Source of the DNA: Siphonobacter aquaeclarae
GTDB taxonomy: Bacteria; Bacteroidota; Bacteroidia; Cytophagales; Spirosomataceae
Reading direction: 5' to 3'
Length of the DNA: 64,000 nucleotides
Assembly (NCBI RefSeq): GCF_900103285.1
Contig: NZ_FNGS01000002.1
Span: 660,064-724,063 of the forward strand
The position numbers and the translations under genes are program-made. This document shows, piece by piece, positions 18,462 through 26,396 of the stretch (the stretch's first letter is position 1; each line of letters begins with the position of its first letter). The notes under the pieces are model-generated. The model was not told where the DNA came from and ran no database searches. It worked only from the letters and a program-made list of their open reading frames with translations.

Positions 18462-20711
18462 ATGAAAAAACTTTATCTGCTGGGATGGATGGCGCTCTTG
18501 TGCGGGAAGCTCTCCGCGCAGTCCTTCTCCTTCCGCTTCGATACCACCGCCCGGGTCAGCGTCAACGGACGTGTGCTGACCAATGCCTGGGCCGGCGGGC
18601 TCAATGCGCCGCAATTTTCCAGAATGCACCTCAATGCCGACGCCATCGAAGACCTCGTCGTTTTTGACCGCACCGCCGCAAAACTCTACACCTTCGTTGC
18701 CACCCCGTCGGGTACTTCCTACAAATGGACATACTCGCCTGAATACCAGACGTATTTTCCGCTTATCGACAGCTGGATGCTGCTCCGGGACTACGACGGA
18801 GACGGTCGCAAAGACCTTTTTGCCCGGACGCCGGCCGGTGTGCGGGTATTTCACAACGAAACCGTTGCGGGCGGACCGCCGATCTGGGTGAAAGTAGCCG
18901 ACCCTCTCTATACCCAGGGCTTTTCGGGCCAGGTGAATATGCAGGTGCCGTCGACCGACATACCGGGCATTGCCGATCTGGATGGCGACGGCGACCTCGA
19001 TTTTGTCATTTTCGATTCTTCCGGAAACTTCGCCGAATACCACCAGAATCAAAGCGTTGAGACATCGGGAAAAGCCGGTCTTGTTTTCAAGAAAATCGGC
19101 TACTGCTGGGGAAATTTCATCAAGGAATTTTACGGAGATGCCTGTTTCAACATCGACTGCGACTCGGGCGAGAGCAACTGCCCCGCCCGTACCTCCTCGG
19201 TTCCCGGCGGGCGGCCGCTGCACGCTGGTAATACCCTGCTGCTCTGGGACCTAAATGGCGACGGCCTCCAGGATGTACTCTTCAGCTACATCGAAGCTTC
19301 CAACGTAGCCCTGATGTACAATGAAGGAACGAAGCAGAAAGCCCGCTTCACCAAAGCCGACTACCTGTTCCCAGCCATCCAACCCGTTGACATTCACCTA
19401 TTTCCGGCGATATTCAGTGAAGACGTGACGTTCGACGGCAAACCGGATTTTCTCGCCGCACCCAATGTCTATTCCAACGATGCCCTCAAAACCAATGACT
19501 TCCGGGCAACCGCCTGGCTGTATGAAAACACCGGCACGACGGCCAAACCCGAGCTGACTTTCCGGAAAACCAACTTTTTGCAGGACGAGATGGTCGATCT
19601 CGGGGAAAACACCACTACCGCGCTGGCTGATATCGACGGAGACGGCGACATGGACCTCCTCGCCGGTTACGCAGGCATCCGGAATGCGACCGACTACCGC
19701 GCGGGAATTGCCCTCTTCCGTAATACCGGCAACGCCGCTGCCGCCCGTTTTGAGCGGGATACGCTGGATTTTATGGGTTTGACAGCCGCTATCCTCACGA
19801 AAGAAAAACAGCTCATCACCGACGTCCGGGTATTTGTCGCCGATGTGTCGGGAGACGGCGTACCCGACGTAGGCTTCGCTGCCGAAACTCCGGCAGGAAC
19901 CATCCTCCGATACCTGCCCAACAAAGGGGTCAAAGGCGGGCCTTTTCAATTGGTTACGGGTGAACTGACGTCGCTGCCCCTGCCGGCAGGCTTCCGGTAC
20001 GGCGATATTCCGCTGTATATTGACCTCGACAGGGACGGCAAAATTGACCTGCTTCGCGGCACGTATTATGGAGGCGTCCAGTACTACCGGAATACCGGCT
20101 CCAATGCGCAGCCGGTGTACCAACTGATGACCGACAGCTTCGGCGGCCTGGCTGATAACTTCCAGAACCGGGGGTTTTCGCTGCTGGCGACAGACCTCAA
20201 CGGCGACGAACGTGCCGACCTCGTCGCTGCCTATTCTGACGGATCGCTGAAGATTTTCGACGACTTTCAATCGCAGCCGTCGACGGGCTTCGTCTCCGAT
20301 ACGGCGATCGTTGCACGGCCGGCGGGCAGTATTTCCGACTGGCAGATCAGTACGGTTCCGGGCTTCAGCGCGGGTGACCTCGACGGCGACGGCCTCCCCG
20401 AACTCATTACCGGCACGGGTACCGGGGGCTTCCACCTCCTTAAAAACTACTCGAAAAAGCGGGATCCGGAACCGGGAAATGAAGACTTCAGCGTCGGCCC
20501 GAATCCGACACGCGGGCTCGTGACAGTCCGTACCAAATCTGCTGCTGAAATCGCGCTCTACTCCCTGACCGGGCAACTGCTGGGTAGCGCCAGGAGCGTC
20601 AGTAATACCGAGTATGAGCTGAATCTGAGCGCCCTGCCGGCGGGCGTTTACCTGGTCCGGACACAAAGTGCATCCCTGGGTATCCGGGTCCGGAAGATCG
20701 TCCGTTACTGA
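18462..20711 (+). CDS. FG-GAP/VCBS-repeat secreted protein with T9SS type A sorting domain
   Basis: A 749-residue exported protein. The signal peptide (MKKLYLLGWMALLCGKLSAQ) is followed by a beta-propeller-like region rich in FG-GAP/VCBS calcium loops: DYDGDGRKD, DLDGDGDLD, DLNGDGLQD, DIDGDGDMD, DVSGDGVPD, DLDRDGKID, DLNGDERAD and DLDGDGLPE. The last roughly 75 residues form a T9SS type A C-terminal domain (FSVGPNPTRG, then LSALPAGVYLVRT and RVRKIVRY), which would direct export across the outer membrane and surface attachment. A short insert with a Cys pair (CFNIDCDSGESNC) lies near residue 227. Binding partner or enzymatic function is unknown; adhesion is plausible. Confidence 0.9.
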   Translation: MKKLYLLGWMALLCGKLSAQSFSFRFDTTARVSVNGRVLTNAWAGGLNAPQFSRMHLNADAIEDLVVFDRTAAKLYTFVATPSGTSYKWTYSPEYQTYFPLIDSWMLLRDYDGDGRKDLFARTPAGVRVFHNETVAGGPPIWVKVADPLYTQGFSGQVNMQVPSTDIPGIADLDGDGDLDFVIFDSSGNFAEYHQNQSVETSGKAGLVFKKIGYCWGNFIKEFYGDACFNIDCDSGESNCPARTSSVPGGRPLHAGNTLLLWDLNGDGLQDVLFSYIEASNVALMYNEGTKQKARFTKADYLFPAIQPVDIHLFPAIFSEDVTFDGKPDFLAAPNVYSNDALKTNDFRATAWLYENTGTTAKPELTFRKTNFLQDEMVDLGENTTTALADIDGDGDMDLLAGYAGIRNATDYRAGIALFRNTGNAAAARFERDTLDFMGLTAAILTKEKQLITDVRVFVADVSGDGVPDVGFAAETPAGTILRYLPNKGVKGGPFQLVTGELTSLPLPAGFRYGDIPLYIDLDRDGKIDLLRGTYYGGVQYYRNTGSNAQPVYQLMTDSFGGLADNFQNRGFSLLATDLNGDERADLVAAYSDGSLKIFDDFQSQPSTGFVSDTAIVARPAGSISDWQISTVPGFSAGDLDGDGLPELITGTGTGGFHLLKNYSKKRDPEPGNEDFSVGPNPTRGLVTVRTKSAAEIALYSLTGQLLGSARSVSNTEYELNLSALPAGVYLVRTQSASLGIRVRKIVRY

Positions 20712-20754
20712 AAGGAAAAACCCGAACGGTAAGGCAGAACCTGAGAAATACCTC

Positions 20755-20762
20755 TATTTTTA
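20755..20762 (+). promoter_or_regulatory. Possible -7 box of lgt
   Basis: TATTTTTA, one base from TAnnTTTG, 21 bases before the lgt ATG. Confidence 0.35.
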
Positions 20763-20783
20763 CCGCCTGAAATCTGCATCTGC

Positions 20784-21635
20784 ATGTTAAACTATATTGT
20801 CTGGGACGTAAATCCCGAGATTTTTCACATCGGAAGTTTCTCGGTCCGCTGGTATGGATTACTCTTCGCGCTTGGCTTTCTGATCGGGCAGCGGATCATG
20901 GTCCATGTCTTCAAATCAGAGGGGTTGAAGGAAGATTGGGTAGATAGCCTGACGCTGTATATGGTGGTGGCGACGGTCGTTGGCGCGCGCGTCGGACACT
21001 ATGTTTTTTACGAGTATCCCCTCTTCATTGCCGATCCCTGGCGCTGGTTCAAGGAAATGCTGCTGCCGCCCTATGCCGGGCTCGCCAGTCACGGTGCTGC
21101 CATCGGTATTTTCACGGGTCTGTATCTTTTTGCCCGTTCCAAACGCATTCGCTTTTTCTGGATCGCCGACCGCGTGGCGATTACCATCGCGCTGGGTGGG
21201 TGCTTCATCCGCCTCGGCAATCTGATGAACTCCGAAATCGTTGGAAAAGCTACGGATGTTCCCTGGGCGTTTCTTTTCGCGAACAATACAGAGTTTTCGC
21301 AGGTACCCCGCCACCCGGCGCAGCTATATGAAGCGCTGTCCTGCCTGGTGCTGGCGCTCCTGCTGTTCTTTATCTGGAAGAAATACAAAACTGCACTTCC
21401 GCAGGGTATTCTGACCGGCTTTTTTATGGTGTACGTCTTTACGCTGCGGTTTTTCTACGAATTTCTCAAAGAAAACCAGGTAACCTTCGAAGACCAGATG
21501 CCGTACAACCTCGGTCAGCTCCTGAGCATACCAGCGGTGATTTTCGGTCTCATCGGAATCTGGTGGGCGCTGAACCGGAAGGAAACGCGGATTTTTACGG
21601 GAAACAATTCCCATCCGAAAGAGCATTCTCTCTAA
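20784..21635 (+). CDS. lgt: Phosphatidylglycerol--prolipoprotein diacylglyceryl transferase
   Basis: A 283-residue inner membrane enzyme that transfers diacylglycerol to the lipobox cysteine of prolipoproteins. Family motifs are SVRWYGLLFALGF, GARVGHYVFYE, PYAGLASHGAAIG (the essential His), FIRLGNLMNSEIVGK and RHPAQLYEAL. About seven membrane segments are predicted from hydrophobic runs, and the length is normal. It is a single gene ended by a strong palindromic terminator. Confidence 0.97.
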   Translation: MLNYIVWDVNPEIFHIGSFSVRWYGLLFALGFLIGQRIMVHVFKSEGLKEDWVDSLTLYMVVATVVGARVGHYVFYEYPLFIADPWRWFKEMLLPPYAGLASHGAAIGIFTGLYLFARSKRIRFFWIADRVAITIALGGCFIRLGNLMNSEIVGKATDVPWAFLFANNTEFSQVPRHPAQLYEALSCLVLALLLFFIWKKYKTALPQGILTGFFMVYVFTLRFFYEFLKENQVTFEDQMPYNLGQLLSIPAVIFGLIGIWWALNRKETRIFTGNNSHPKEHSL

Positions 21636-21650
21636 GATACTCCCAATCAC

Positions 21651-21686
21651 AAAAAAGCCGCTTCACGTACGTGAAGCGGCTTTTTT
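21651..21686. terminator. Palindromic terminator after lgt
   Basis: An 18-bp perfect self-complementary stem centred at 21668/21669, with an A run on the left and a run of T on the right (21680-21687). It can act on either strand. Confidence 0.85.
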
Positions 21687-21721
21687 TATTTCCCCTCTGC
21701 CCCATGCCCTCCGCCCCATGC

Positions 21722-21753
21722 AAAAAAAAGACAGCCAGAAGGGCTGCCTTTTT
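21722..21753 (-). terminator. Terminator of the DUF4870 gene
   Basis: On the minus strand GGCAGCC pairs with GGCTGTC (one G-U pair) across a five-base loop, followed by eight T residues. It lies just after the stop codon of the DUF4870 gene. Confidence 0.7.
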
Positions 21754-21776
21754 CTCCATTTTCTGTTGTACTTGAC

Positions 21777-22139
21777 TTACTTAATAATTCTCCAGTTGAA
21801 AGGATATTTGTAGTATTCTCCGTTGTTTGCTTTGATACCGGCTATGATATTGAAAATTACCTGTACCGCCCAGAATACCGGAGCCAGCAACCCGCCGATA
21901 CCGCAGGTCACTACGGCTACGGCGATGATGACGATATTCAGCAGGATAGTAAAATTGAGCGCCTCCTTCCCGTGGTAATCTACAAAAGCTGATTTGTCCT
22001 TGTTGATGAGCCATACGACGAGGGGTCCGACAAATCCGAAGATGATCCCACTCAGGTGGGCAAGCATCCCCCACATGCGGGCGTCGGAATCACTGAGTTG
22101 TTGTTCGGGGGGAATTGGTGGAATGTTCTGATTTTCCAT
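21777..22139 (-). CDS. DUF4870 (Tic20-like) small membrane protein
   Basis: A 120-residue protein of the DUF4870 family. A proline-rich soluble N-terminus (residues 1-20) is followed by three hydrophobic segments: about 23-44 (MLAHLSGIIFGFVGPLVVWL), 58-82 and 86-102. The conserved stretch DYHGKEALNFTI lies between the first and second. Function is unknown; Tic20-like proteins have been suggested to form small membrane channels, but nothing here tests that. It is a single gene with its own terminator. Confidence 0.85.
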   Translation of the reverse strand: MENQNIPPIPPEQQLSDSDARMWGMLAHLSGIIFGFVGPLVVWLINKDKSAFVDYHGKEALNFTILLNIVIIAVAVVTCGIGGLLAPVFWAVQVIFNIIAGIKANNGEYYKYPFNWRIIK

Positions 22140-22330
22140 GAGTTAAGGTTTGGTATGAACGACGGTTGACGGGGCAATTCTATGGATTTTCCCCCGCAAG
22201 GCCAAATCCCCGTTCTTATTTTGCCGATTAATTCACAAACGGCGTTTTTGGCCGATTATCCGGTGTTTTCAGTGTTTGATTTCGCCGGAATCCTTACGAA
22301 GAAACAGAATCCTTTTATCCGTTTGACAAC

Positions 22331-22798
22331 ATGGAAACTTCGTTCATGGAACAGGCCGTGCGCCTGTCATTCGAAGGACAGCGGGCAGGTCTCGGCGGAC
22401 CTTTCGGCGCAGTAGTGGTGAAAGACGGGCGTATTGTCGGCCGGGGGCATAATCAGGTAACCTCTACCAACGATCCGACCGCCCACGCCGAGGTAGTCGC
22501 CATCCGGGATGCCTGTCGTAACCTCGGCACATTTCAACTGACCGGGTGTGAGATTTATACCTCCTGTGAGCCCTGCCCGATGTGCCTCGGCGCTATCTTC
22601 TGGGCGCGCCCGGACGCTGTCTACTATGCTTGTACCCACGCCGATGCGAGCGATGCGGGGTTCGACGACTCCTTTATCTACGAACAGGTAGCCGTGTCCC
22701 CCGAAAAAAGAACGCTGAAAATGGTTCACCTGCCCTGGCCGGAAGCCAGAGAGGCCTTTGAAGAGTGGAAGCGCTCAGGCGGAAAAACCGACTACTGA
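22331..22798 (+). CDS. guaD: Guanine deaminase (cytidine deaminase-fold)
   Basis: A 155-residue zinc-dependent deaminase. The zinc ligands and catalytic Glu are visible as HAE (residues 52-54) and PCPMC (81-85). The sequence follows Bacillus subtilis GuaD closely, including GGPFGAVVVKDG, TSTNDPTAHAEV, YTSCEPCPMCLGAI and AGFDDSFIYEQ. The last motif, with the extended C-terminus, distinguishes guanine deaminases from tRNA adenosine deaminases (TadA). It converts guanine to xanthine. An in-frame second Met at codon 6 is an alternative start. It is convergent with the ROK gene, with three bases between stops. Confidence 0.9.
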   Translation: METSFMEQAVRLSFEGQRAGLGGPFGAVVVKDGRIVGRGHNQVTSTNDPTAHAEVVAIRDACRNLGTFQLTGCEIYTSCEPCPMCLGAIFWARPDAVYYACTHADASDAGFDDSFIYEQVAVSPEKRTLKMVHLPWPEAREAFEEWKRSGGKTDY

Positions 22799-22801
22799 CC
22801 G

Positions 22802-23731
22802 CTATTCGAAGTTATTCCGCCCCAGCTTCTGCCGCGCCATGAGCAGTGCGCCCATTGGCACGGCGTCTTCCCGCAGTTGCGCCAGCGCGACCCTCGGCAG
22901 TGGTTGAAACGCTTTCATGACGTAGGCGGCGAGCCGGGTTTCTACTTCCTGGCGCAGGGTTTCTCCGCAGAGCGAAAGGCCGCCACCGAGAACCAGAATC
23001 TCCGGATGGAACAGGTGTACCACGTGTGACAGCCCAAACGCAATGTTCTCAGCCGTATCGGTCAGAATGGTCGTGGCAATCGGGTCTTTTTCCGCGACCG
23101 CCGGAACCAGAAACCGGGCTTCCTTGTCGCCGGTAACCAACCCCGCCAGCGCACAGTCGGGATGCTGGGCAATGGTTTCGCGGATGCGGGCGTCGACTGC
23201 CCAACCGGATGCGACGGACTCGAGCGTCGTTCCCGAACGATCCATCAGCAAATGACCAACCTCCGACTCCCCCGGCCGGGCGCCGTGGTAAATCGCACCC
23301 TCCTGAATCAGGCCGCCGCCAACTCCGCTGCCAAGCGTGATGTAAAAGACCGTTTCGAAGTTTTTACCGGAGCCGATCAGGGCTTCACCCAGGGCTGCGA
23401 CATTGGCGTCGTTTTCGACGCTGACGGGACAGCGTGCGAGGTCTTCCAGCCAGTCCGCCAGATCAAACCCACCCCAGCCGTCCACCTGATGCGACTGAAT
23501 GATTTGTCCGCGCTCCCAGTCAACAGGCCCGCCAAACCCTACCCCTACCGCCGAAAATCGGTAGGCGTTCTGCAATTCGCGGATACTGGCTTCCACGCGG
23601 CTTCGGATTGCTTCTCCCGAGCGGTCAGGGGTAACATCCATGCGGATTTCTTCCAGTACCTGATTGGTTTCGTCGCCGACAAAAAGCTGGAGTTTGGTAC
23701 CTCCTATTTCTATTCCCAGAAAATACTTCAT
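22802..23731 (-). CDS. ROK family sugar kinase-like protein lacking the zinc motif
   Basis: A 309-residue ROK protein starting at MKYFLGIEIGGTKLQLFVG; an upstream in-frame ATG would add twelve residues without homology. ATP-binding motifs are present (IEIGGTK near 7; FYITLGSGVGGGLIQEG), as is the catalytic Asp in VENDANVAALGE. The usual ROK zinc-binding motif CxCGxxGCxE is absent: after EVGHLL the sequence runs MDRSGTTLESVASGWAVD with no cysteine and is several residues shorter. Some ROK kinases lack this zinc, so a glucose or N-acetyl sugar kinase remains possible. It forms a minus-strand operon with the 90-residue protein 23 bases upstream. Confidence 0.87.
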   Translation of the reverse strand: MKYFLGIEIGGTKLQLFVGDETNQVLEEIRMDVTPDRSGEAIRSRVEASIRELQNAYRFSAVGVGFGGPVDWERGQIIQSHQVDGWGGFDLADWLEDLARCPVSVENDANVAALGEALIGSGKNFETVFYITLGSGVGGGLIQEGAIYHGARPGESEVGHLLMDRSGTTLESVASGWAVDARIRETIAQHPDCALAGLVTGDKEARFLVPAVAEKDPIATTILTDTAENIAFGLSHVVHLFHPEILVLGGGLSLCGETLRQEVETRLAAYVMKAFQPLPRVALAQLREDAVPMGALLMARQKLGRNNFE

Positions 23732-23754
23732 AGATAAAGACAGACAGTCAAATG

Positions 23755-24027
23755 TTACCGGCTGCAACGGGCCGACAATACTTCTTCATAATCCTCGTAC
23801 CCGGGAAAATACACCCCGTTGAGGGCAATGATCCTGTTGAGGGGTATCCTCACACCGAGCGCCGTTTCGACAAACTCACCTTCTTCTGACTTCGCGATGC
23901 GCTTTAGCGGAGACGGAGAGGATTTATATTCCCGGTATTCATTGAAATAGTCAAGGATGACTTTCTGCCCGATCGACTGCCGGAGCAGATCGACATAGCC
24001 TTGTGCGAGTGTTTCAAACGTTTCCAT
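23755..24027 (-). CDS. Conserved-looking hypothetical protein, 90 residues
   Basis: I do not recognise this protein. It is a soluble, acidic 90-residue polypeptide (METFETLAQGYVDLL...) with an amphipathic first helix, a charged middle (YNEYR-type segment, then SPLKRIAKSEEGEF) and a beta-rich end (GVRIPLNRIIALNGVYF). The end half resembles small beta-barrel (LSm-like or Rof-like) proteins in pattern only. Codon use matches its neighbours. It sits between the CarboxypepD_reg protein (50 bases upstream) and the ROK gene (23 bases downstream), all on the minus strand, so it is probably cotranscribed. Confidence 0.65.
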   Translation of the reverse strand: METFETLAQGYVDLLRQSIGQKVILDYFNEYREYKSSPSPLKRIAKSEEGEFVETALGVRIPLNRIIALNGVYFPGYEDYEEVLSARCSR

Positions 24028-24076
24028 GATGAAAATCGATTACAGTCTGCAGAAAGCAGTAAAAAAGGGTGCTACC

Positions 24077-25222
24077 CTATTTCAGGGTCTGATAGGGCTG
24101 ATAATCAAAGGGTACCGCATCTGCCAGTTTGTCGTTTGCGAAGCTGCCGGATACCAGTACGTCCAGTGCGGGAAAAAACTGCCCGTTCGGCTGAATGCGT
24201 ACCGCCTGACCGAGCATCTCCAGAATACTGGTTTGCGGCTTCCGGACCACATTCTGACGCGAGTACATCACCGTTTCGAGTTCTTTCCGGTACAATACCT
24301 GGATCGCGCCGCTGAAACGGGTCACGCTTTCAGCCGGCGTAGATAAGCGGGTATGCAGGAGGTCTGCTTCGTTCAACCGGTCCTCCGAAACAAAATAGCG
24401 CGCATACTTCGGGAACTCCGCCTTCGACCATTTTTTCGAATCCATAATCATAGCGTTAAGCGGAGAATCGCCGGGGTCCGCCATGCGGTGTACCTCGTAG
24501 CCTTCGGCATCGAGATGCTGCGCTTTCAGACTGCGGAAGAAATGGACGAGAGAGCCGTAATAGGCCCGGTCCCGGTTTTTGTGCCAGTTTTCAGTCGTTT
24601 CCGCGCTTTGAGAAGATAGTTCTTCAAAAACCGGATAGCCGACATACGACACATACTGCTGTTTTTCGCTGTAGGCAAACACCTCCAGCTGGTATTTGAT
24701 CTGATAGCCCAGTGCTTCGTTCCGGATGAGTAGCGGCTCGCGCGCGCCGACATTCAGCCATTGCTTCGTCGAATCTTCCAGTATCCAGATCACATCGGGA
24801 TTGAGAATTTCGGTTTGCCGCGCGTTCGGGCCGGTTCCCAGAAACTGTGCCTTGAATACTTCCAGGTGCTGCCTCCAGAACTTGTCTTTCCGGGATTTGA
24901 TCTTTACCTCCGCGAGGTTGTCTGCCACGGGTTGCAGGCTGATGAGCAGGGCCTGAGCCGAATCGGTACGGATCGGCCGGGTCTGGGTCTGAAACCCGAC
25001 ATAGGAAACAACCAGCTCCTGCGTACCCGCCGGTACCTGTGTGAGGGTAAACTCTCCCTTGTCGTTGGTCACGGTGCCACGCGTGGTATTCGACAGAAAT
25101 ACGTTGGCAAACGGCAGCGGCTGTTTGTCTCCGGCGCCGATCACCCGTCCGGATACCGTATGCTGTGCCAGGGCGCCGGCTTGCCAAACCACAGAAAGGA
25201 ATACGATCTGAAGCAGTTTCAT
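24077..25222 (-). CDS. Exported protein with carboxypeptidase-like regulatory domain
   Basis: A 381-residue protein. A signal peptide ([20 protein letters not shown]) is followed by a CarboxypepD_reg-like beta-sandwich at residues 20-105 ([47 protein letters not shown]). The remaining 270 residues form a domain common after such modules in Bacteroidota and of unknown function. It lacks a TonB plug or barrel. The location is probably periplasmic or outer membrane-associated. The gene is divergent from pyrD with only 26 bases between start codons. Confidence 0.85.
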   Translation of the reverse strand: MKLLQIVFLSVVWQAGALAQHTVSGRVIGAGDKQPLPFANVFLSNTTRGTVTNDKGEFTLTQVPAGTQELVVSYVGFQTQTRPIRTDSAQALLISLQPVADNLAEVKIKSRKDKFWRQHLEVFKAQFLGTGPNARQTEILNPDVIWILEDSTKQWLNVGAREPLLIRNEALGYQIKYQLEVFAYSEKQQYVSYVGYPVFEELSSQSAETTENWHKNRDRAYYGSLVHFFRSLKAQHLDAEGYEVHRMADPGDSPLNAMIMDSKKWSKAEFPKYARYFVSEDRLNEADLLHTRLSTPAESVTRFSGAIQVLYRKELETVMYSRQNVVRKPQTSILEMLGQAVRIQPNGQFFPALDVLVSGSFANDKLADAVPFDYQPYQTLK

Positions 25223-25236
25223 GGCGGCAAAGTGCG

Positions 25237-25244
25237 TATTTTTG
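25237..25244 (+). promoter_or_regulatory. -7 box of pyrD overlapping the start region
   Basis: TATTTTTG, an exact TAnnTTTG match, ends only four bases before the pyrD ATG (25249), so transcription would begin at or next to the start codon. Confidence 0.45.
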
Positions 25245-25248
25245 CGTC

Positions 25249-26286
25249 ATGTACCAAGCGCTCATTCGACCGATCCTTTTCCGATTTGATCCGGAATCTG
25301 TTCACCATTTCACGTTCAACTTTCTCAAAATCAGTCTGAAGCTGCCATTTGCCCGGTCTATTACCCGGCATTTTTTTTCCGTCAGCCACCCCTCGCTGGA
25401 GCGGGAGGTATTCGGATTACGGTTTCCCAATCCGGTCGGACTGGCCGCAGGTTTTGACAAAAACGCCGAACTGGTAGACGAACTGGCCTGCCTCGGCTTC
25501 GGCTTCATCGAAATCGGTACCGTTACGCCCAGGCCTCAGCCGGGCAACGAGCAGCCGCGGTTGTTCCGCCTGCCTGCCGACAAAGGACTCATCAACCGGA
25601 TGGGTTTCAATAACAAGGGTGCAGGACCCGCGGCGGCGCGCCTGCGGCAGCGCAAGTCCGGTGTGCTGATCGGTGGAAACATCGGCAAAAACAAGGTCAC
25701 GCCGAATGAAAACGCCGCCGACGACTACCTGGCCTGTTTTCACGATTTGAAAGATACGGTCGACTATTTCGTCGTCAACGTCAGTTCTCCCAATACCCCG
25801 AACCTGCGGGCGCTGCAGGAAAAAGAGCCTTTGACGCAACTATTGCTGCGGCTTCAGCAGGAAAACCTGCGTCAGGCGGCTCCCAAACCTATTCTGTTGA
25901 AAATCGCCCCGGACCTGACAGACAGTCAGCTCGATGACATCGTGGATATCGTGCGTGAAACCGGTATCGCCGGCGTCATTGCCACCAATACCACTATTTC
26001 CCGGGAAAACCTGCATACTCCGAAAAGCCGGATCGACGCCATCGGCGCCGGCGGATTATCGGGTAAACCGGTGACGAGCCGGTCTACCGAAGTTATCCGC
26101 TACCTGCATCAGAAATCCGGCGGTGCGTTTCCCATTATCGGAGTAGGCGGTATTCATTCTCCGGAAGACGCCCTGGAGAAACTGAAGGCCGGCGCAAGTC
26201 TGATACAAGTGTATACTGGGTTTATCTACGAAGGTCCGGCGCAGGCCAGGCGTATCTGCCGATACCTGATTGACAATCAGCAATAA
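25249..26286 (+). CDS. pyrD: Dihydroorotate dehydrogenase (quinone), class 2
   Basis: A 345-residue membrane-associated flavoenzyme oxidising dihydroorotate to orotate with quinone, the fourth step of UMP synthesis. The start is set at [20 protein letters not shown], the usual class 2 N-terminal membrane-binding helices; upstream in-frame codons lack homology. Motifs: [48 protein letters not shown], the catalytic Ser region [21 protein letters not shown] and [14 protein letters not shown]. Length is normal. Confidence 0.97.
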   Translation: MYQALIRPILFRFDPESVHHFTFNFLKISLKLPFARSITRHFFSVSHPSLEREVFGLRFPNPVGLAAGFDKNAELVDELACLGFGFIEIGTVTPRPQPGNEQPRLFRLPADKGLINRMGFNNKGAGPAAARLRQRKSGVLIGGNIGKNKVTPNENAADDYLACFHDLKDTVDYFVVNVSSPNTPNLRALQEKEPLTQLLLRLQQENLRQAAPKPILLKIAPDLTDSQLDDIVDIVRETGIAGVIATNTTISRENLHTPKSRIDAIGAGGLSGKPVTSRSTEVIRYLHQKSGGAFPIIGVGGIHSPEDALEKLKAGASLIQVYTGFIYEGPAQARRICRYLIDNQQ

Positions 26287-26324
26287 GTAAATTATTTTCC
26301 CGCCGATTGTGCTACCCGGGAGTT

Positions 26325-26332
26325 TACTTTTG
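26325..26332 (+). promoter_or_regulatory. -7 box of ftsK
   Basis: TACTTTTG, an exact TAnnTTTG match, 64 bases before the preferred ftsK ATG at 26397. Its presence downstream of the more distal in-frame ATG (26307) argues against that upstream start. Confidence 0.5.
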
Positions 26333-26396
26333 TAAATTTCCGGGGTATCTTTATTCCGGCTCTCTTGGCTCAGTTGCTTTATCTGGTATCGTATTC

